A DNA stretch of 64,000 nucleotides, taken from Pseudoxanthomonas beigongshangi. GTDB lineage: Bacteria; Pseudomonadota; Gammaproteobacteria; Xanthomonadales; Xanthomonadaceae. The DNA lies in assembly GCF_016820515.1 (NCBI RefSeq), contig NZ_JADHDV010000015.1, positions 22,584-86,583 of the forward strand. The letters are read 5' to 3'. Positions 52,988 through 60,032 of this stretch are shown piece by piece. A model generated the notes under the pieces. That model was not told where the DNA came from, did no database searches, and saw nothing but the letters and a program-made list of their open reading frames with translations. Every line of letters begins with the position of its first letter. Within the stretch, counting starts at the first letter, position 1. The translations under genes and the position numbers were made by a program.

Positions 52988-53338
52988 ATGCGTGATGCAA
53001 CCATGTCCGGGGACTGCCGGGGTTGGCCTGTGGACCTGTCAAATATCGCGGAGAGGACGGTCATCAACATTGAGGCCGAACTGGATTTTTGGGAGCAGAT
53101 AATCTCGGCAAATGGGTTTCCCGGCCTGGAGCAAAGCTTCCATCAATTACGTCCTACACTGAAGTTCTCCTACGATGCTTACCTGGCCTGGAAAGGGGAG
53201 GCGCTGGTCGAGCTGGAGAGCGTTTTGAAGTGCTCCTATGACAGGCAAATCGATCCGAGAAAGAGGCTCGATTGGCTCTATGCCGAGCGAGTGGTCAAAG
53301 TTGTCTGGTTCCGTCTCGGCATATCTGATGTCGTTTGA
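52988..53338 (+). CDS. Hypothetical protein, 116 residues
   Basis: Start uncertain (52988 or 53003). The sequence is protein-like and helical: LSNIAERTVINIEAELDFWE, GFPGLEQSFHQLRPTLKFSY and RKRLDWLYAERVVKVVWFRL. Base composition is AT-richer than the surrounding core genes, which fits horizontal transfer. It is followed by a second unknown gene after 23 bases. No family recognised. Confidence 0.5.
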   Translation: MRDATMSGDCRGWPVDLSNIAERTVINIEAELDFWEQIISANGFPGLEQSFHQLRPTLKFSYDAYLAWKGEALVELESVLKCSYDRQIDPRKRLDWLYAERVVKVVWFRLGISDVV

Positions 53339-53361
53339 GGCTCCAAACTAGGGAGATGGTT

Positions 53362-53631
53362 GTGCGGCATAAGCATGAACTTACATTCACACTTCACGTC
53401 GGAAATCGCCAGTCGATTGGCCCTGCCGAACTCCAGTCCATGTGGCAGGAGGCGGCGCAATCGTCCGATGTAAGCGTCAGCCGGCGGACTTCGGCCTACG
53501 ATCAGGCAAAGCAGCCCTATTACGAGCTGTGGGCTTGGCGCCTTCATGACAAGGACGCTGTTGAAAGGCGACTGAGGAGTTTGTTGGAGTCAAAGGGATA
53601 CTTGTTCGGACTCGCCGACATGACCCTCTAG
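53362..53631 (+). CDS. Hypothetical protein, about 89 residues
   Basis: The GTG at 53362 has GGGAG six bases upstream; ATG at 53356 is too close to it. Protein: RHKHELTFTLHVGNRQSIGP, ELQSMWQEAAQSSDVSVSRR, LRSLLESKGYLFGLADMTL. No motif recognised. Probably a two-gene unit with the previous gene. Confidence 0.5.
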   Translation: MRHKHELTFTLHVGNRQSIGPAELQSMWQEAAQSSDVSVSRRTSAYDQAKQPYYELWAWRLHDKDAVERRLRSLLESKGYLFGLADMTL

Positions 53632-53881
53632 ACCGTATCTTCGCCCGAAGAAGCTTTGGGGGGGGCGGATATGGGCCGCTTTGCATCCGCGGTAGCCGGG
53701 CAGGTTGTGCGGTGGCAATCGGGGGTGTGCCTGATCATGGTCCGTGCCATGTAGTGGCTACTTGTTGAGCCTGCCATGTTAGTGGACATTCTCCAGGCTT
53801 GCAGTGGCCGTGTTGGTCTGCATCGAAAGCCAAATCGCGTTAGCCTGTATCCTGCTGAATATCAGTTGGGACTGATAGGAC

Positions 53882-54037
53882 ATGAACCCTGCAACTTCGT
53901 ACAAGGGGCTGCTGCTCGGCATGGTCTTTGGCTTGGCGCTGGGGGCATTCATCGACCGAATCGCCATCGGTATCGCCATTGGCGCAGCACTGGGCTATTT
54001 GTATGACGCCGGCTATTTCAAATCCAAGAAGCCCTAA
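53882..54037 (+). CDS. Glycine-zipper small membrane protein
   Basis: 51 residues: NPATSYKGLLLGMVFGLALG, then AFIDRIAIGIAIGAALGYLY and a Lys-rich tail. Two Gly-x3-Gly rich membrane helices form a hairpin, the pattern of glycine-zipper proteins and some small toxins. Ribosome site weak. No family can be named. Confidence 0.5.
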   Translation: MNPATSYKGLLLGMVFGLALGAFIDRIAIGIAIGAALGYLYDAGYFKSKKP

Positions 54038-54784
54038 GCCTTCTTCTTGTCGAAGTTTGACTTGGGAGAAGGCTCGGCAACCTCCTGGCATCTGCTGAAG
54101 CGAGTGGTGGACGGAGCTTCAAGTCGGTTCTGGCAATAGGCAAGCCAGTTTTTTGTTCTTGCGAACCTTGCTGGAATCACCTGATGACATTAATCCGCCT
54201 GGAGATGGTCATCCTGCATCACAAGCAAAGAGTTCTCCGACAACTTCAGCATGGCTGACTCCATCCTGCTCACGGGGCAGGTCGCCTTGCTGAAAGGGAA
54301 GGGCGGCTCATGGGTGACCCTTGTTGGAATTCTGGGGCCGCTGGGAAGCCTCGACTACACCGACGACATCTTCCGGCCCATCGCAAAGCTCAATGTTCAG
54401 CTTGTTCGGTAGCAACAACCATGTGCCGGGACTTGTCCGAACGTCGGTAGTTGAGGATGACAGGGTAGGTCGTTTCGAACTATCGCCAGGTTATCTACCT
54501 AACATTGAACGCCAAAGCATTGAACGCGTTCGATGGCGAAGGCAGACTCGTCGCCGGAGTCCAAAAACTCCACATTTCGCGGTGCCCACCTCCGACAATC
54601 TGGTGGGTCTTTTGTACCTGTCACGGGTACGACCGACGCAAGACGTTCTGCGTCGGGAGGGCGGCTAATACAAGACCTCATCTGAGGGAATACGCCCGCC
54701 GACGAAATGCGGTTTTTTGGCCTCCCGACATCCCCGCTTGCCATCCGGCAACGGGGATCTTTCCCACGGACCGGAGTACCGCCA
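54038..54784. other. Gene-poor stretch with remnants
   Basis: About 750 bases with no convincing intact gene. Fragments of protein-like sequence occur in shifting frames around 54251-54600 (given separately). Nothing else supported. Confidence 0.4.
54251..54600 (+). pseudogene. Likely degraded gene, unknown product
   Basis: A frame from the ATG at 54251 encodes 53 protein-like residues (MADSILLTGQVALLKGKGGS to LNVQLVR) and stops at 54412. About 60 bases on, in another frame near 54485-54575, comes QVIYLTLNAKALNAFDGEG and RLVAGVQKLHISR, again protein-like, without its own start. Together these look like pieces of one gene split by frameshifts or deletions. No family recognised. Confidence 0.3.
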
Positions 54785-54979
54785 ATGAGTTCAGATTCCC
54801 CTACGGACGAACACAACGAACCCACCATGGCCATCCACCGCTGGTACGCCAGCTTCGAGAACATGGAGCGGCAGGTCGACCGCATCATGAACCAGTCCGA
54901 GTGGATCTCGGTCACTCCGGCACAGCCCGGCGACGGCCCCAAGCGAAAGCTGCTGAAACGCAAGCGCGCGATGCGCTGA
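54785..54979 (+). CDS. Small acidic-then-basic protein, 64 residues
   Basis: ATG at 54785 with GGAG eight bases upstream. Begins SSDSPTDEHNEPTMAIHRWY, ASFENMERQVDRIMNQSEWI and ends in the basic KRKLLKRKRAMR. No family recognised. It lies just outside the left phage end, in DNA that seems to derive from another filamentous phage, so it may be a phage-borne gene. Confidence 0.5.
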   Translation: MSSDSPTDEHNEPTMAIHRWYASFENMERQVDRIMNQSEWISVTPAQPGDGPKRKLLKRKRAMR

Positions 54980-55016
54980 CGCAGCATACGCATTCTGCAT
55001 ACAGGCGGCCCTGAGC

Positions 55017-55487
55017 TCAAAGCGCGCCACAGAACCTCGCGCTAGGTAGCTTGATCGGGGTCCAGTAGTAGCGCCAGGTCCGTCGGACCGTTCTGGTAAT
55101 AATTTCGCATAATGCATAGGCCGAAAGCATCAATTCCCCCGCATGGGAACTGGCCGCGTGTAGGGCAGGGGTAGCCGCATGGGCAACGCTGGGAAGCGTC
55201 GCCAATACCGCGATGAGGGCAACACCTACAGACGCTGCTAGCTTGCGCCAGACGGCCTTTTCTTCGCGGCTGATCGCTCGGGCTTCACCAACTATTCCGA
55301 TTACCTGTGCGAGCGGAATGCCTGTGATGCCGGCAATCGTCGCGCATGTAACCGTGTCCGGATATTTCGTGCCATGCCGCCAATTGCTGACCGCCTGACG
55401 GCTTACGCCTAGCTTCCTTGATAGGTCCGAATCAGATGTAGCTCCGGACGCTTGTTTCGCCCGGTCGAGGATGTCCTCGAAGTTCAT
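55017..55487 (-). CDS. Inovirus repressor, DUF3693-type HTH, with foreign 3' end
   Basis: 156 residues from MNFEDILDRAKQASGATSDS. Residues 15-60 are a Cro/cI-type helix-turn-helix (DLSRKLGVSRQAVSNWRHGT, KYPDTVTCATIAGITGIPLA), then REEKAVWRKL and a membrane-like segment (ASVGVALIAVLATLPSVAHA) as in DUF3693 proteins of Xanthomonas/Stenotrophomonas filamentous phages. It should hold the phage silent by binding three operators upstream. The last 29 codons (55102 down to 55017) lie outside the attachment core and are flank DNA: the phage's own 3' end is at 63826-63961. Both ends encode a similar W-R-Y-Y-W segment, so the new C-terminus is a related sequence. Confidence 0.85.
   Translation of the reverse strand: MNFEDILDRAKQASGATSDSDLSRKLGVSRQAVSNWRHGTKYPDTVTCATIAGITGIPLAQVIGIVGEARAISREEKAVWRKLAASVGVALIAVLATLPSVAHAATPALHAASSHAGELMLSAYALCEIITRTVRRTWRYYWTPIKLPSARFCGAL
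55062..55077. repeat. Flank copy of the 16-bp end repeat
   Basis: CCAGTAGTAGCGCCAG, identical to 63907-63922 and at almost the same distance from the dif-like core. On the minus strand it codes the W-R-Y-Y-W part of the repressor C-terminus. Confidence 0.8.
55102..55129. other. attL, dif-like XerCD attachment site (left phage end)
   Basis: XerC-type arm ATTTCGCATAA (55102-55112), central TGCATA (55113-55118), then a non-canonical phage-side arm (55119-55129). The 16 bases 55103-55118 are identical to 63948-63963. This is the arrangement expected when a filamentous phage uses XerC/XerD to enter dif. Confidence 0.8.
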
Positions 55488-55488
55488 A

Positions 55489-55556
55489 TGTCCACCGCCT
55501 GTTGACAGGTTGTCCACCACCAGTGTACGTTGCCGCATGTCCACCAGTGGTGGACA
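55489..55556. promoter_or_regulatory. Three tandem repressor operators
   Basis: A perfect 19-bp palindrome TGTCCACCAGTGGTGGACA at 55538-55556, and two degenerate copies with the same left half (TGTCCACCA or TGTCCACCG) at 55511-55529 and 55489-55507. The copies begin 22 and 27 bases apart, just upstream of the repressor start and over the rightward promoter: a lambda-like immunity switch. Confidence 0.75.
55502..55531 (+). promoter_or_regulatory. Rightward early phage promoter
   Basis: TTGACA (55502-55507), 18-base spacer, TACGTT (55526-55531). It overlaps two of the operators, so the repressor would shut it. About 120 bases later the first phage gene begins, after a hairpin CCCCGG/CCGGGG (55592-55613). 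Confidence 0.55.
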
Positions 55557-55651
55557 CCCCGCCGGGCCGCAAATTCCGCCGGGGTTCCCCTCCCCGGTCG
55601 CCCTAGGCCGGGGCAGGGGACCTCTAGGGCACTAGGGCAGGGGATAGGGCA

Positions 55652-55822
55652 ATGGAATTGATACTCGCCGCATGCGCCGGGCTGGTGTTGTACGGCCTGC
55701 TCCGTGCACACGAAATCTTCCAGCAGTGGCAGCTGCGCAGCGAGCTGGCGCAGCGCAAGTTCATCGCTCAGTGCGCCTTTTCCGCCTCGCTGCACAAGGC
55801 CCAGCAGGAAGACGTGCAATGA
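55652..55822 (+). CDS. Small phage protein with N-terminal membrane helix
   Basis: 56 residues: MELILAACAGLVLYGLLRAH, then a helical polar part (EIFQQWQLRSELAQRKFIAQ). First rightward gene of the phage; its stop overlaps the next start (ATGA). Unnamed. Confidence 0.6.
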   Translation: MELILAACAGLVLYGLLRAHEIFQQWQLRSELAQRKFIAQCAFSASLHKAQQEDVQ

Positions 55823-56010
55823 ACGCCTCTTGCATCGTCGTCACTGCCCAGCAGTGGGGAACCCTGCTGCAAATCATCGCGCTGCTGGCGTTGTTCGGCG
55901 GCTTCTGCGGTGCGTTATGGTTCATCGACTGGTATCGCACGTGGGACCGCTTCCGCGCCCGCCGTCGCCTTGCACGCTGCCGCCGTGCGCTGAGGGAACG
56001 CCATGCGTGA
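55819..56010 (+). CDS. Small phage membrane protein
   Basis: 63 residues; one membrane helix (LLQIIALLALFGGFCGALWF) followed by an arginine-rich cytoplasmic tail (DRFRARRRLARCRRALRERH). Overlaps the genes on both sides. Function unknown. Confidence 0.6.
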   Translation: MNASCIVVTAQQWGTLLQIIALLALFGGFCGALWFIDWYRTWDRFRARRRLARCRRALRERHA

Positions 56011-56188
56011 AGACCGCGCCCCCAAGCCGCGCCCGCCGCGCATGCTTACCCCGGTCAACACGCCGGTCATCACCGCCTTCGACATCGCCGACCGAATCAT
56101 CATCGTGGACGGTGAAGAGGTGCGCCTGGGCGACTACTGGACGCAGGCGTTCGTCGAAGCCGCGTTCTCGCGCCGGGGTGGCGAATGA
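56003..56188 (+). CDS. Small phage protein, 61 residues
   Basis: Proline-rich start (REDRAPKPRPPRML) and a compact C-terminal part (AFDIADRIIIVDGEEVRLGD, YWTQAFVEAAFSRRG). Overlaps the previous gene by 8 bases and the next by 4. Function unknown. Confidence 0.6.
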   Translation: MREDRAPKPRPPRMLTPVNTPVITAFDIADRIIIVDGEEVRLGDYWTQAFVEAAFSRRGGE

Positions 56189-56322
56189 AGCCCCGTCATC
56201 GCTGCCAGTGCTGCACGCGCATCCTCCCGGTCCACCACTACCGCCTGTTGGTCAACGGCGCTGTGTGGCACCTGTGCGCCTCCGACTACCGGGCCGTCAT
56301 CGCTCAGCGGGGTGATGAATGA
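56185..56322 (+). CDS. Small phage protein with four cysteines
   Basis: 45 residues: KPRHRCQCCTRILPVHHYRL then VNGAVWHLCASDYRAVIAQ. C-x-C-C plus a later Cys, with His residues, suggests a zinc-ribbon. ATGA overlaps on both sides tie it to the replication gene. Confidence 0.6.
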   Translation: MKPRHRCQCCTRILPVHHYRLLVNGAVWHLCASDYRAVIAQRGDE

Positions 56323-57398
56323 TCTCCCTGCGCGAGGGCCGTCCGTCCGACGGCATGACCTTTTCCCCGGTCGGAGCGGTGGGAAGTCAGATTGGCCCGA
56401 GGAGTAACACGGGCCAAAAGTCCGCCCTCCCGACACATGGCGCGCTGGTGGACTTTTTGACCGTCGTTTTTTCACAAGACCGCCTCGCGGAGCGAGGCTT
56501 CACCCGCATTTCGCTGTTGCTCCCCGGCATCTTCGGTCTGAGGCCGTCCGACGTGAGGGCAGGGGAGCTGCACGCCAAGCGCTGGCAGTTCTACAAGGCC
56601 AGCGCTGTGATCGTAGACAGCGAAGGTGAACTCGTTGGTCGCATCGGCTGCGAGGGCAATGGCGACACGGTGTGCGTCAGCCTCTCCGGTGCCGCCTGCA
56701 AGTTCATCCGCACCAGGGATGAGTGGCGCAGGGTGCGCATGCAGATTGAAGCCTGCGGCGGCCGCATTAGCCGCTGTGACGTCGCCTACGACGATTACGA
56801 CGGCCTTATGGGTACAGTGCGGGAGCTGGAAGCCAAGGCCCGCGAAACGCTCACAGAGAGCGGCGGTTGCCTGTTGTTCGCCAACGGCGGAACCCCGCCC
56901 AAGACCAAGTTCCTTGATGACCACGGCGGTGGCTCCGGTTGCACGCTGTACGTCGGCCAGAAAGGCCACAAGCAACTGTGCGTGTACGAGAAAGGGAAGC
57001 AGCTCGGCGTCACGGATTCGCCCTGGACGCGTTATGAGGCGCGCCTGTACGGCAAGCATTGCGAAGTGCCGACCGACATCCTGACCGAGCCGATGAAGTA
57101 CCTGCGCGGCTCGTACGGCTACATGGAACTGCTGCTCGCCAAGGTCTGCGAGGGCATTGCGTGCGCGATTGAGTACACCAAGCGCGCCGTCGAAGCGACC
57201 GGCACCGCCATGCAGCGGTGGTCCAAGCGCCAGTGGGGCAAATCTGCATGGCTCCTGATTCAAGTGTTCGGTGTAGAGGGTTTTGCCCGCTACGCCAGCG
57301 AGGTAATCGCGCGCGAAGGGGTGCCCGCGCGATTCAAAAAACTAGGCAAGGCATCCGCCATCGTCAATCAGCTGAGGGCTGAACTATGTCCATCGTGA
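56319..57398 (+). CDS. Phage replication initiation protein (RstA/Rep_trans type)
   Basis: 359 residues, initiator of rolling-circle replication at the phage origin. The Rep_trans-type core includes LVDFLTVVFSQDRLAERGFT, VSLSGAACKFIRTRDEWRRV, GGRISRCDVAYDDYDG, YVGQKGHKQLCVYEKGKQLG and SPWTRYEARLYGKHCEVPTD, which carries the catalytic Tyr and acidic residues. It overlaps the gene upstream and the ssDNA-binding protein gene downstream (13 bases). The nick site could not be placed by eye. Confidence 0.9.
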   Translation: MISLREGRPSDGMTFSPVGAVGSQIGPRSNTGQKSALPTHGALVDFLTVVFSQDRLAERGFTRISLLLPGIFGLRPSDVRAGELHAKRWQFYKASAVIVDSEGELVGRIGCEGNGDTVCVSLSGAACKFIRTRDEWRRVRMQIEACGGRISRCDVAYDDYDGLMGTVRELEAKARETLTESGGCLLFANGGTPPKTKFLDDHGGGSGCTLYVGQKGHKQLCVYEKGKQLGVTDSPWTRYEARLYGKHCEVPTDILTEPMKYLRGSYGYMELLLAKVCEGIACAIEYTKRAVEATGTAMQRWSKRQWGKSAWLLIQVFGVEGFARYASEVIAREGVPARFKKLGKASAIVNQLRAELCPS

Positions 57399-57694
57399 GG
57401 GTCAAAGATGACCGTGTTATCGAACGTCAGGTCACCATCAAAGGTGTGCCGCAAATCTTCCGTGAGCAGCGCGTGGCGCTCATCCTCGGGGGCGGGTACG
57501 AAACCGCCTTCAATGTCGGCCTCGGAACTGGCCCCGTGTATCAGGTGGGCGATTACCTCATCCATCCGGACAGCTACGGCCACGGCAAGTACGGCGACCT
57601 CCAACTGAACCGCCCGAAGCTGATTCCGCTGGCGGTCGCGTTCAAGGACGCCGGCGTCACGCCGCCGGCGACGCCGGCAGCTGCAGGAAAGTAA
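57386..57694 (+). CDS. Phage single-stranded DNA-binding protein (pV-like)
   Basis: 102 residues. The position just after the replication initiator and the small beta-rich sequence (QVTIKGVPQIFREQRVALIL, YETAFNVGLGTGPVYQVGDY) match the Xanthomonas filamentous phage ssDNA-binding proteins, which coat the plus strand and stop its conversion to duplex. The tail is Ala/Pro-rich. Confidence 0.75.
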   Translation: MSIVRVKDDRVIERQVTIKGVPQIFREQRVALILGGGYETAFNVGLGTGPVYQVGDYLIHPDSYGHGKYGDLQLNRPKLIPLAVAFKDAGVTPPATPAAAGK

Positions 57695-57697
57695 GCA

Positions 57698-57898
57698 ATG
57701 CCGCGCTATCTCGTCTGCCTCGACCCACAGCCAGCGCAGGACGGTTCCTGCGCACAAACGGCGTGGATGGAGGTGGGCGGGATAGCGCAGTACCTGCCGA
57801 CCGTTGAGCAGGCCAACGTCGTCGGTTCGTTGTTCTTCGCCAGCCTGCTAACCATCGCCGCTGCGAAGCGGATTCTGAAACCACCGCGTCATCTTTAG
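57698..57898 (+). CDS. Small phage membrane protein
   Basis: 66 residues: PRYLVCLDPQPAQDGSCAQT with two Cys, then a membrane-like VVGSLFFASLLTIAAAKRIL. It lies between ssDNA-binding and major coat genes, the usual place for small minor coat proteins. Exact role unknown. Confidence 0.65.
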   Translation: MPRYLVCLDPQPAQDGSCAQTAWMEVGGIAQYLPTVEQANVVGSLFFASLLTIAAAKRILKPPRHL

Positions 57899-57908
57899 GA
57901 GTACAGCA

Positions 57909-58139
57909 ATGAAGAGTCTCATCCAGAAAGGCAAGACCCAGTTCACCGCCCTGATGGCGGGCATCACCGCCCTGGTCGCCGCGCCCATGGCGTTCGCCTC
58001 CGGCGGTTCCGGTGCCGACCTCAGCCCGGCCATTACCGCGATGAACGAGTACAAGGAAGAGGCGCTGGTCGCCATCCTCGCGCTCATCGTGATCCTGTGG
58101 ACGCTGCGCGCCACCGGCGTGTTGAAGCCCCGTAGCTGA
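57909..58139 (+). CDS. Major coat protein (pVIII-like)
   Basis: 76 residues. A basic leader and hydrophobic signal ending PMAFA (cleavage after residue 30) release a 46-residue coat: acidic-amphipathic SGGSGADLSPAITAMNEYKE, a membrane helix (ALVAILALIVILWTL) and a basic tail (RATGVLKPRS) that touches the DNA. AGGAG precedes the ATG. A hairpin terminator follows, as is usual after this highly expressed gene. Confidence 0.92.
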   Translation: MKSLIQKGKTQFTALMAGITALVAAPMAFASGGSGADLSPAITAMNEYKEEALVAILALIVILWTLRATGVLKPRS

Positions 58140-58150
58140 TGCGAGGGCAA

Positions 58151-58172
58151 GCGGGGTTCTAGGGCACCCCGC
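58151..58172 (+). terminator. Hairpin after the major coat gene
   Basis: GCGGGGT, 8-base loop, ACCCCGC. In filamentous phages a terminator here limits expression of downstream genes relative to coat protein. No T-run. Confidence 0.6.
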
Positions 58173-58181
58173 GACTTCACT

Positions 58182-58271
58182 ATGGGCACCGACTTCGACC
58201 AACTCTTCGGCACCATCTGCCTGCTGTGGTGGATGTTCGCCAGCTACATTGTTTGCGGCGACTGGGACTGA
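58182..58271 (+). CDS. Minor coat protein, 29 residues (pVII/pIX-like)
   Basis: GTDFDQLFGTICLLWWMFAS then YIVCGDWD: a single membrane helix between short acidic ends, the size and shape of the phage-tip minor coat proteins. Its stop overlaps the pIII start (TGATG). Confidence 0.65.
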   Translation: MGTDFDQLFGTICLLWWMFASYIVCGDWD

Positions 58272-59731
58272 TGAACCTTCCACGCATCTTTGCTAGCACG
58301 GTGGCGCGGCGGCTCGCTTACTTGCTGGTCGCCGCATTGTTCGCGTGGCTCGGCCTCAACACGGCCAAGGCGCAAGACCTCAATTTTCCGGACCAGGGTG
58401 CCGCCTACGCCGAGTGCATGGCGAACTATTCCTCTGTCGTGTCGAGCTATCCCGGTGCGACGGCGAGCGTTCTATCGTACAACTGTGGCGGCGGTAGGCC
58501 GCCTAGGTGTTTTAACAACGGCGCGACAACGACTTGTTGGTACGTTTGTGCCATTGATTCGCCGAACCCAACTGGGTCGTTTCAGCGTGATTGTCGTACA
58601 CGTGCGAATTCCGCTCCGACGACTCGTTACGTCTATGGCGGCGCGACCAGTTGCGCGACGCGACAGCCATATATCGGCCCGCCCCCCATGTCCACGGTCG
58701 TTGCACAGCCGCGCCAGGGCGCTATTTCATGCATCAATGGCTGCGCTGCGGTGATGTACAACAATGGCGACGGCACCTGGACGGGAAAGTACGACAGCGG
58801 TGTGTCTTGTACGGTCGCGACGCTGGAGGAGCATTGTGCGACCGTTCCCGGAAATCATTGGAACAAATGGAATCAGACGTGCGAGCCGAACGAGCAGCAG
58901 TGCGGTCAGAATCAGGCGAAAGACCCGCTCAGCGGGGCGTGTAAGGACGCGTGCCCCGAGGGCATGATGTTGAATCAAGACGGGCAGTGCTCACCCAGCA
59001 AGCCTGAATGCCCGGCGGGGCAGATTAAGTCTCCGGAAGGCGGCTGCATGCCCGGAGAGGGCCAGTGTGCCGCCGGTGAAGCCAGGCGCGAGAACGGCAC
59101 CTGCGGCAAGGATAGTGACGGCGACGGTCAGGCCGACGAAGATGACGACAATCCGGACAATGATCCGGACAAGACGTCGTTTTCTGGCGGTGACAACTGT
59201 AGCGCGCCGCCCATGTGTTCGGGTGACGCCATCATGTGTGGCATGGCGCGGATTCAATGGCGCATCGATTGCAACACTCGCAAAACAAAGAACGTGAGCG
59301 GCGGCAGTTGCGCCGCCATGCCGGTGTGCGTCGGGGACAACTGCGATGCCGTTGAGTACTCGCAGTTGATTATGCAGTGGCGTAGTGCGTGCGCGCTGGA
59401 AAAGCTGAGCGTGCCAGGTGGCGGTGGTGGTGAAACCGGCATAAAGGACCATATGACCGCGCTCAAGCAAGCGGAGGTCAATGCGTTGCGCGGCTTGCCG
59501 ACCAGCGATGGTCATGAAGGCGTGGACCCGAACTCGATGTTCCATACCTTCGACAACAGCGGCTTTAATCCCAACCTGTTCGGGGGCGGTGCGTCGCAGT
59601 GCCCCACGGGCTGGACCATAGGTGGCAAGACGTTCGACGTGCCGCCGCAGTTTTGGACGATTGCAACGTTCATCGGCTGGCTGTTCGTGGCCGCCGCGTA
59701 TGTCTGGCTCGCACTGGAATTGGGGAAATAA
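58271..59731 (+). CDS. Adsorption protein (pIII-like)
   Basis: 486 residues. Signal peptide ends TAKAQ; C-terminal membrane anchor WTIATFIGWLFVAAAYVWLA. The surface part is Cys-rich with repeats like CPEGMMLNQDGQC and CPAGQIKSPEGGC, an Asp-rich calcium-like stretch (DSDGDGQADEDDD) and paired modules MCSGDAIMCGMARIQWRIDC and VCVGDNCDAVEYSQLIMQW. Such proteins sit at the phage tip and bind host pili and the TolA complex. Location before pVI and Zot supports this. Confidence 0.88.
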   Translation: MNLPRIFASTVARRLAYLLVAALFAWLGLNTAKAQDLNFPDQGAAYAECMANYSSVVSSYPGATASVLSYNCGGGRPPRCFNNGATTTCWYVCAIDSPNPTGSFQRDCRTRANSAPTTRYVYGGATSCATRQPYIGPPPMSTVVAQPRQGAISCINGCAAVMYNNGDGTWTGKYDSGVSCTVATLEEHCATVPGNHWNKWNQTCEPNEQQCGQNQAKDPLSGACKDACPEGMMLNQDGQCSPSKPECPAGQIKSPEGGCMPGEGQCAAGEARRENGTCGKDSDGDGQADEDDDNPDNDPDKTSFSGGDNCSAPPMCSGDAIMCGMARIQWRIDCNTRKTKNVSGGSCAAMPVCVGDNCDAVEYSQLIMQWRSACALEKLSVPGGGGGETGIKDHMTALKQAEVNALRGLPTSDGHEGVDPNSMFHTFDNSGFNPNLFGGGASQCPTGWTIGGKTFDVPPQFWTIATFIGWLFVAAAYVWLALELGK

Positions 59732-59732
59732 C

Positions 59733-60032
59733 ATGCCTGTCGTATTGGCTGAACTGTTGGCAGTCCTCGGGCCTTGGATAATGCGGTTCTTCGCCGCGAA
59801 GGCCATCATCATGGTGGCCGGCTTCCTAGGCCGCGCGGGCATCGTCATTGCGACCAACGAGTTTGCGGTGCAGCCGCTGATTGACCACGCCATGACCGCC
59901 TGGGCATCCATCCCGGCAGGGTTCCAGTGCTGGCTGGCACTGTTCGGCGTGACCAAGGTGGCGAGCATTACGGTGTCGGGGCTGACGTTGATCTCGGCAA
60001 AGCGCATCTTCTTCGCGAAGAAGGACGCATGA
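59733..60032 (+). CDS. Minor coat protein pVI-like (DUF2523)
   Basis: 99 residues with two to three membrane helices (LLAVLGPWIMRFFAAKAIIM, then VTKVASITVSGLTLIS) and a basic end (AKRIFFAKKDA). It is one base after the pIII gene and overlaps Zot (ATGA), the standard order. DUF2523 proteins are the pVI equivalents that anchor pIII. Confidence 0.85.
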   Translation: MPVVLAELLAVLGPWIMRFFAAKAIIMVAGFLGRAGIVIATNEFAVQPLIDHAMTAWASIPAGFQCWLALFGVTKVASITVSGLTLISAKRIFFAKKDA

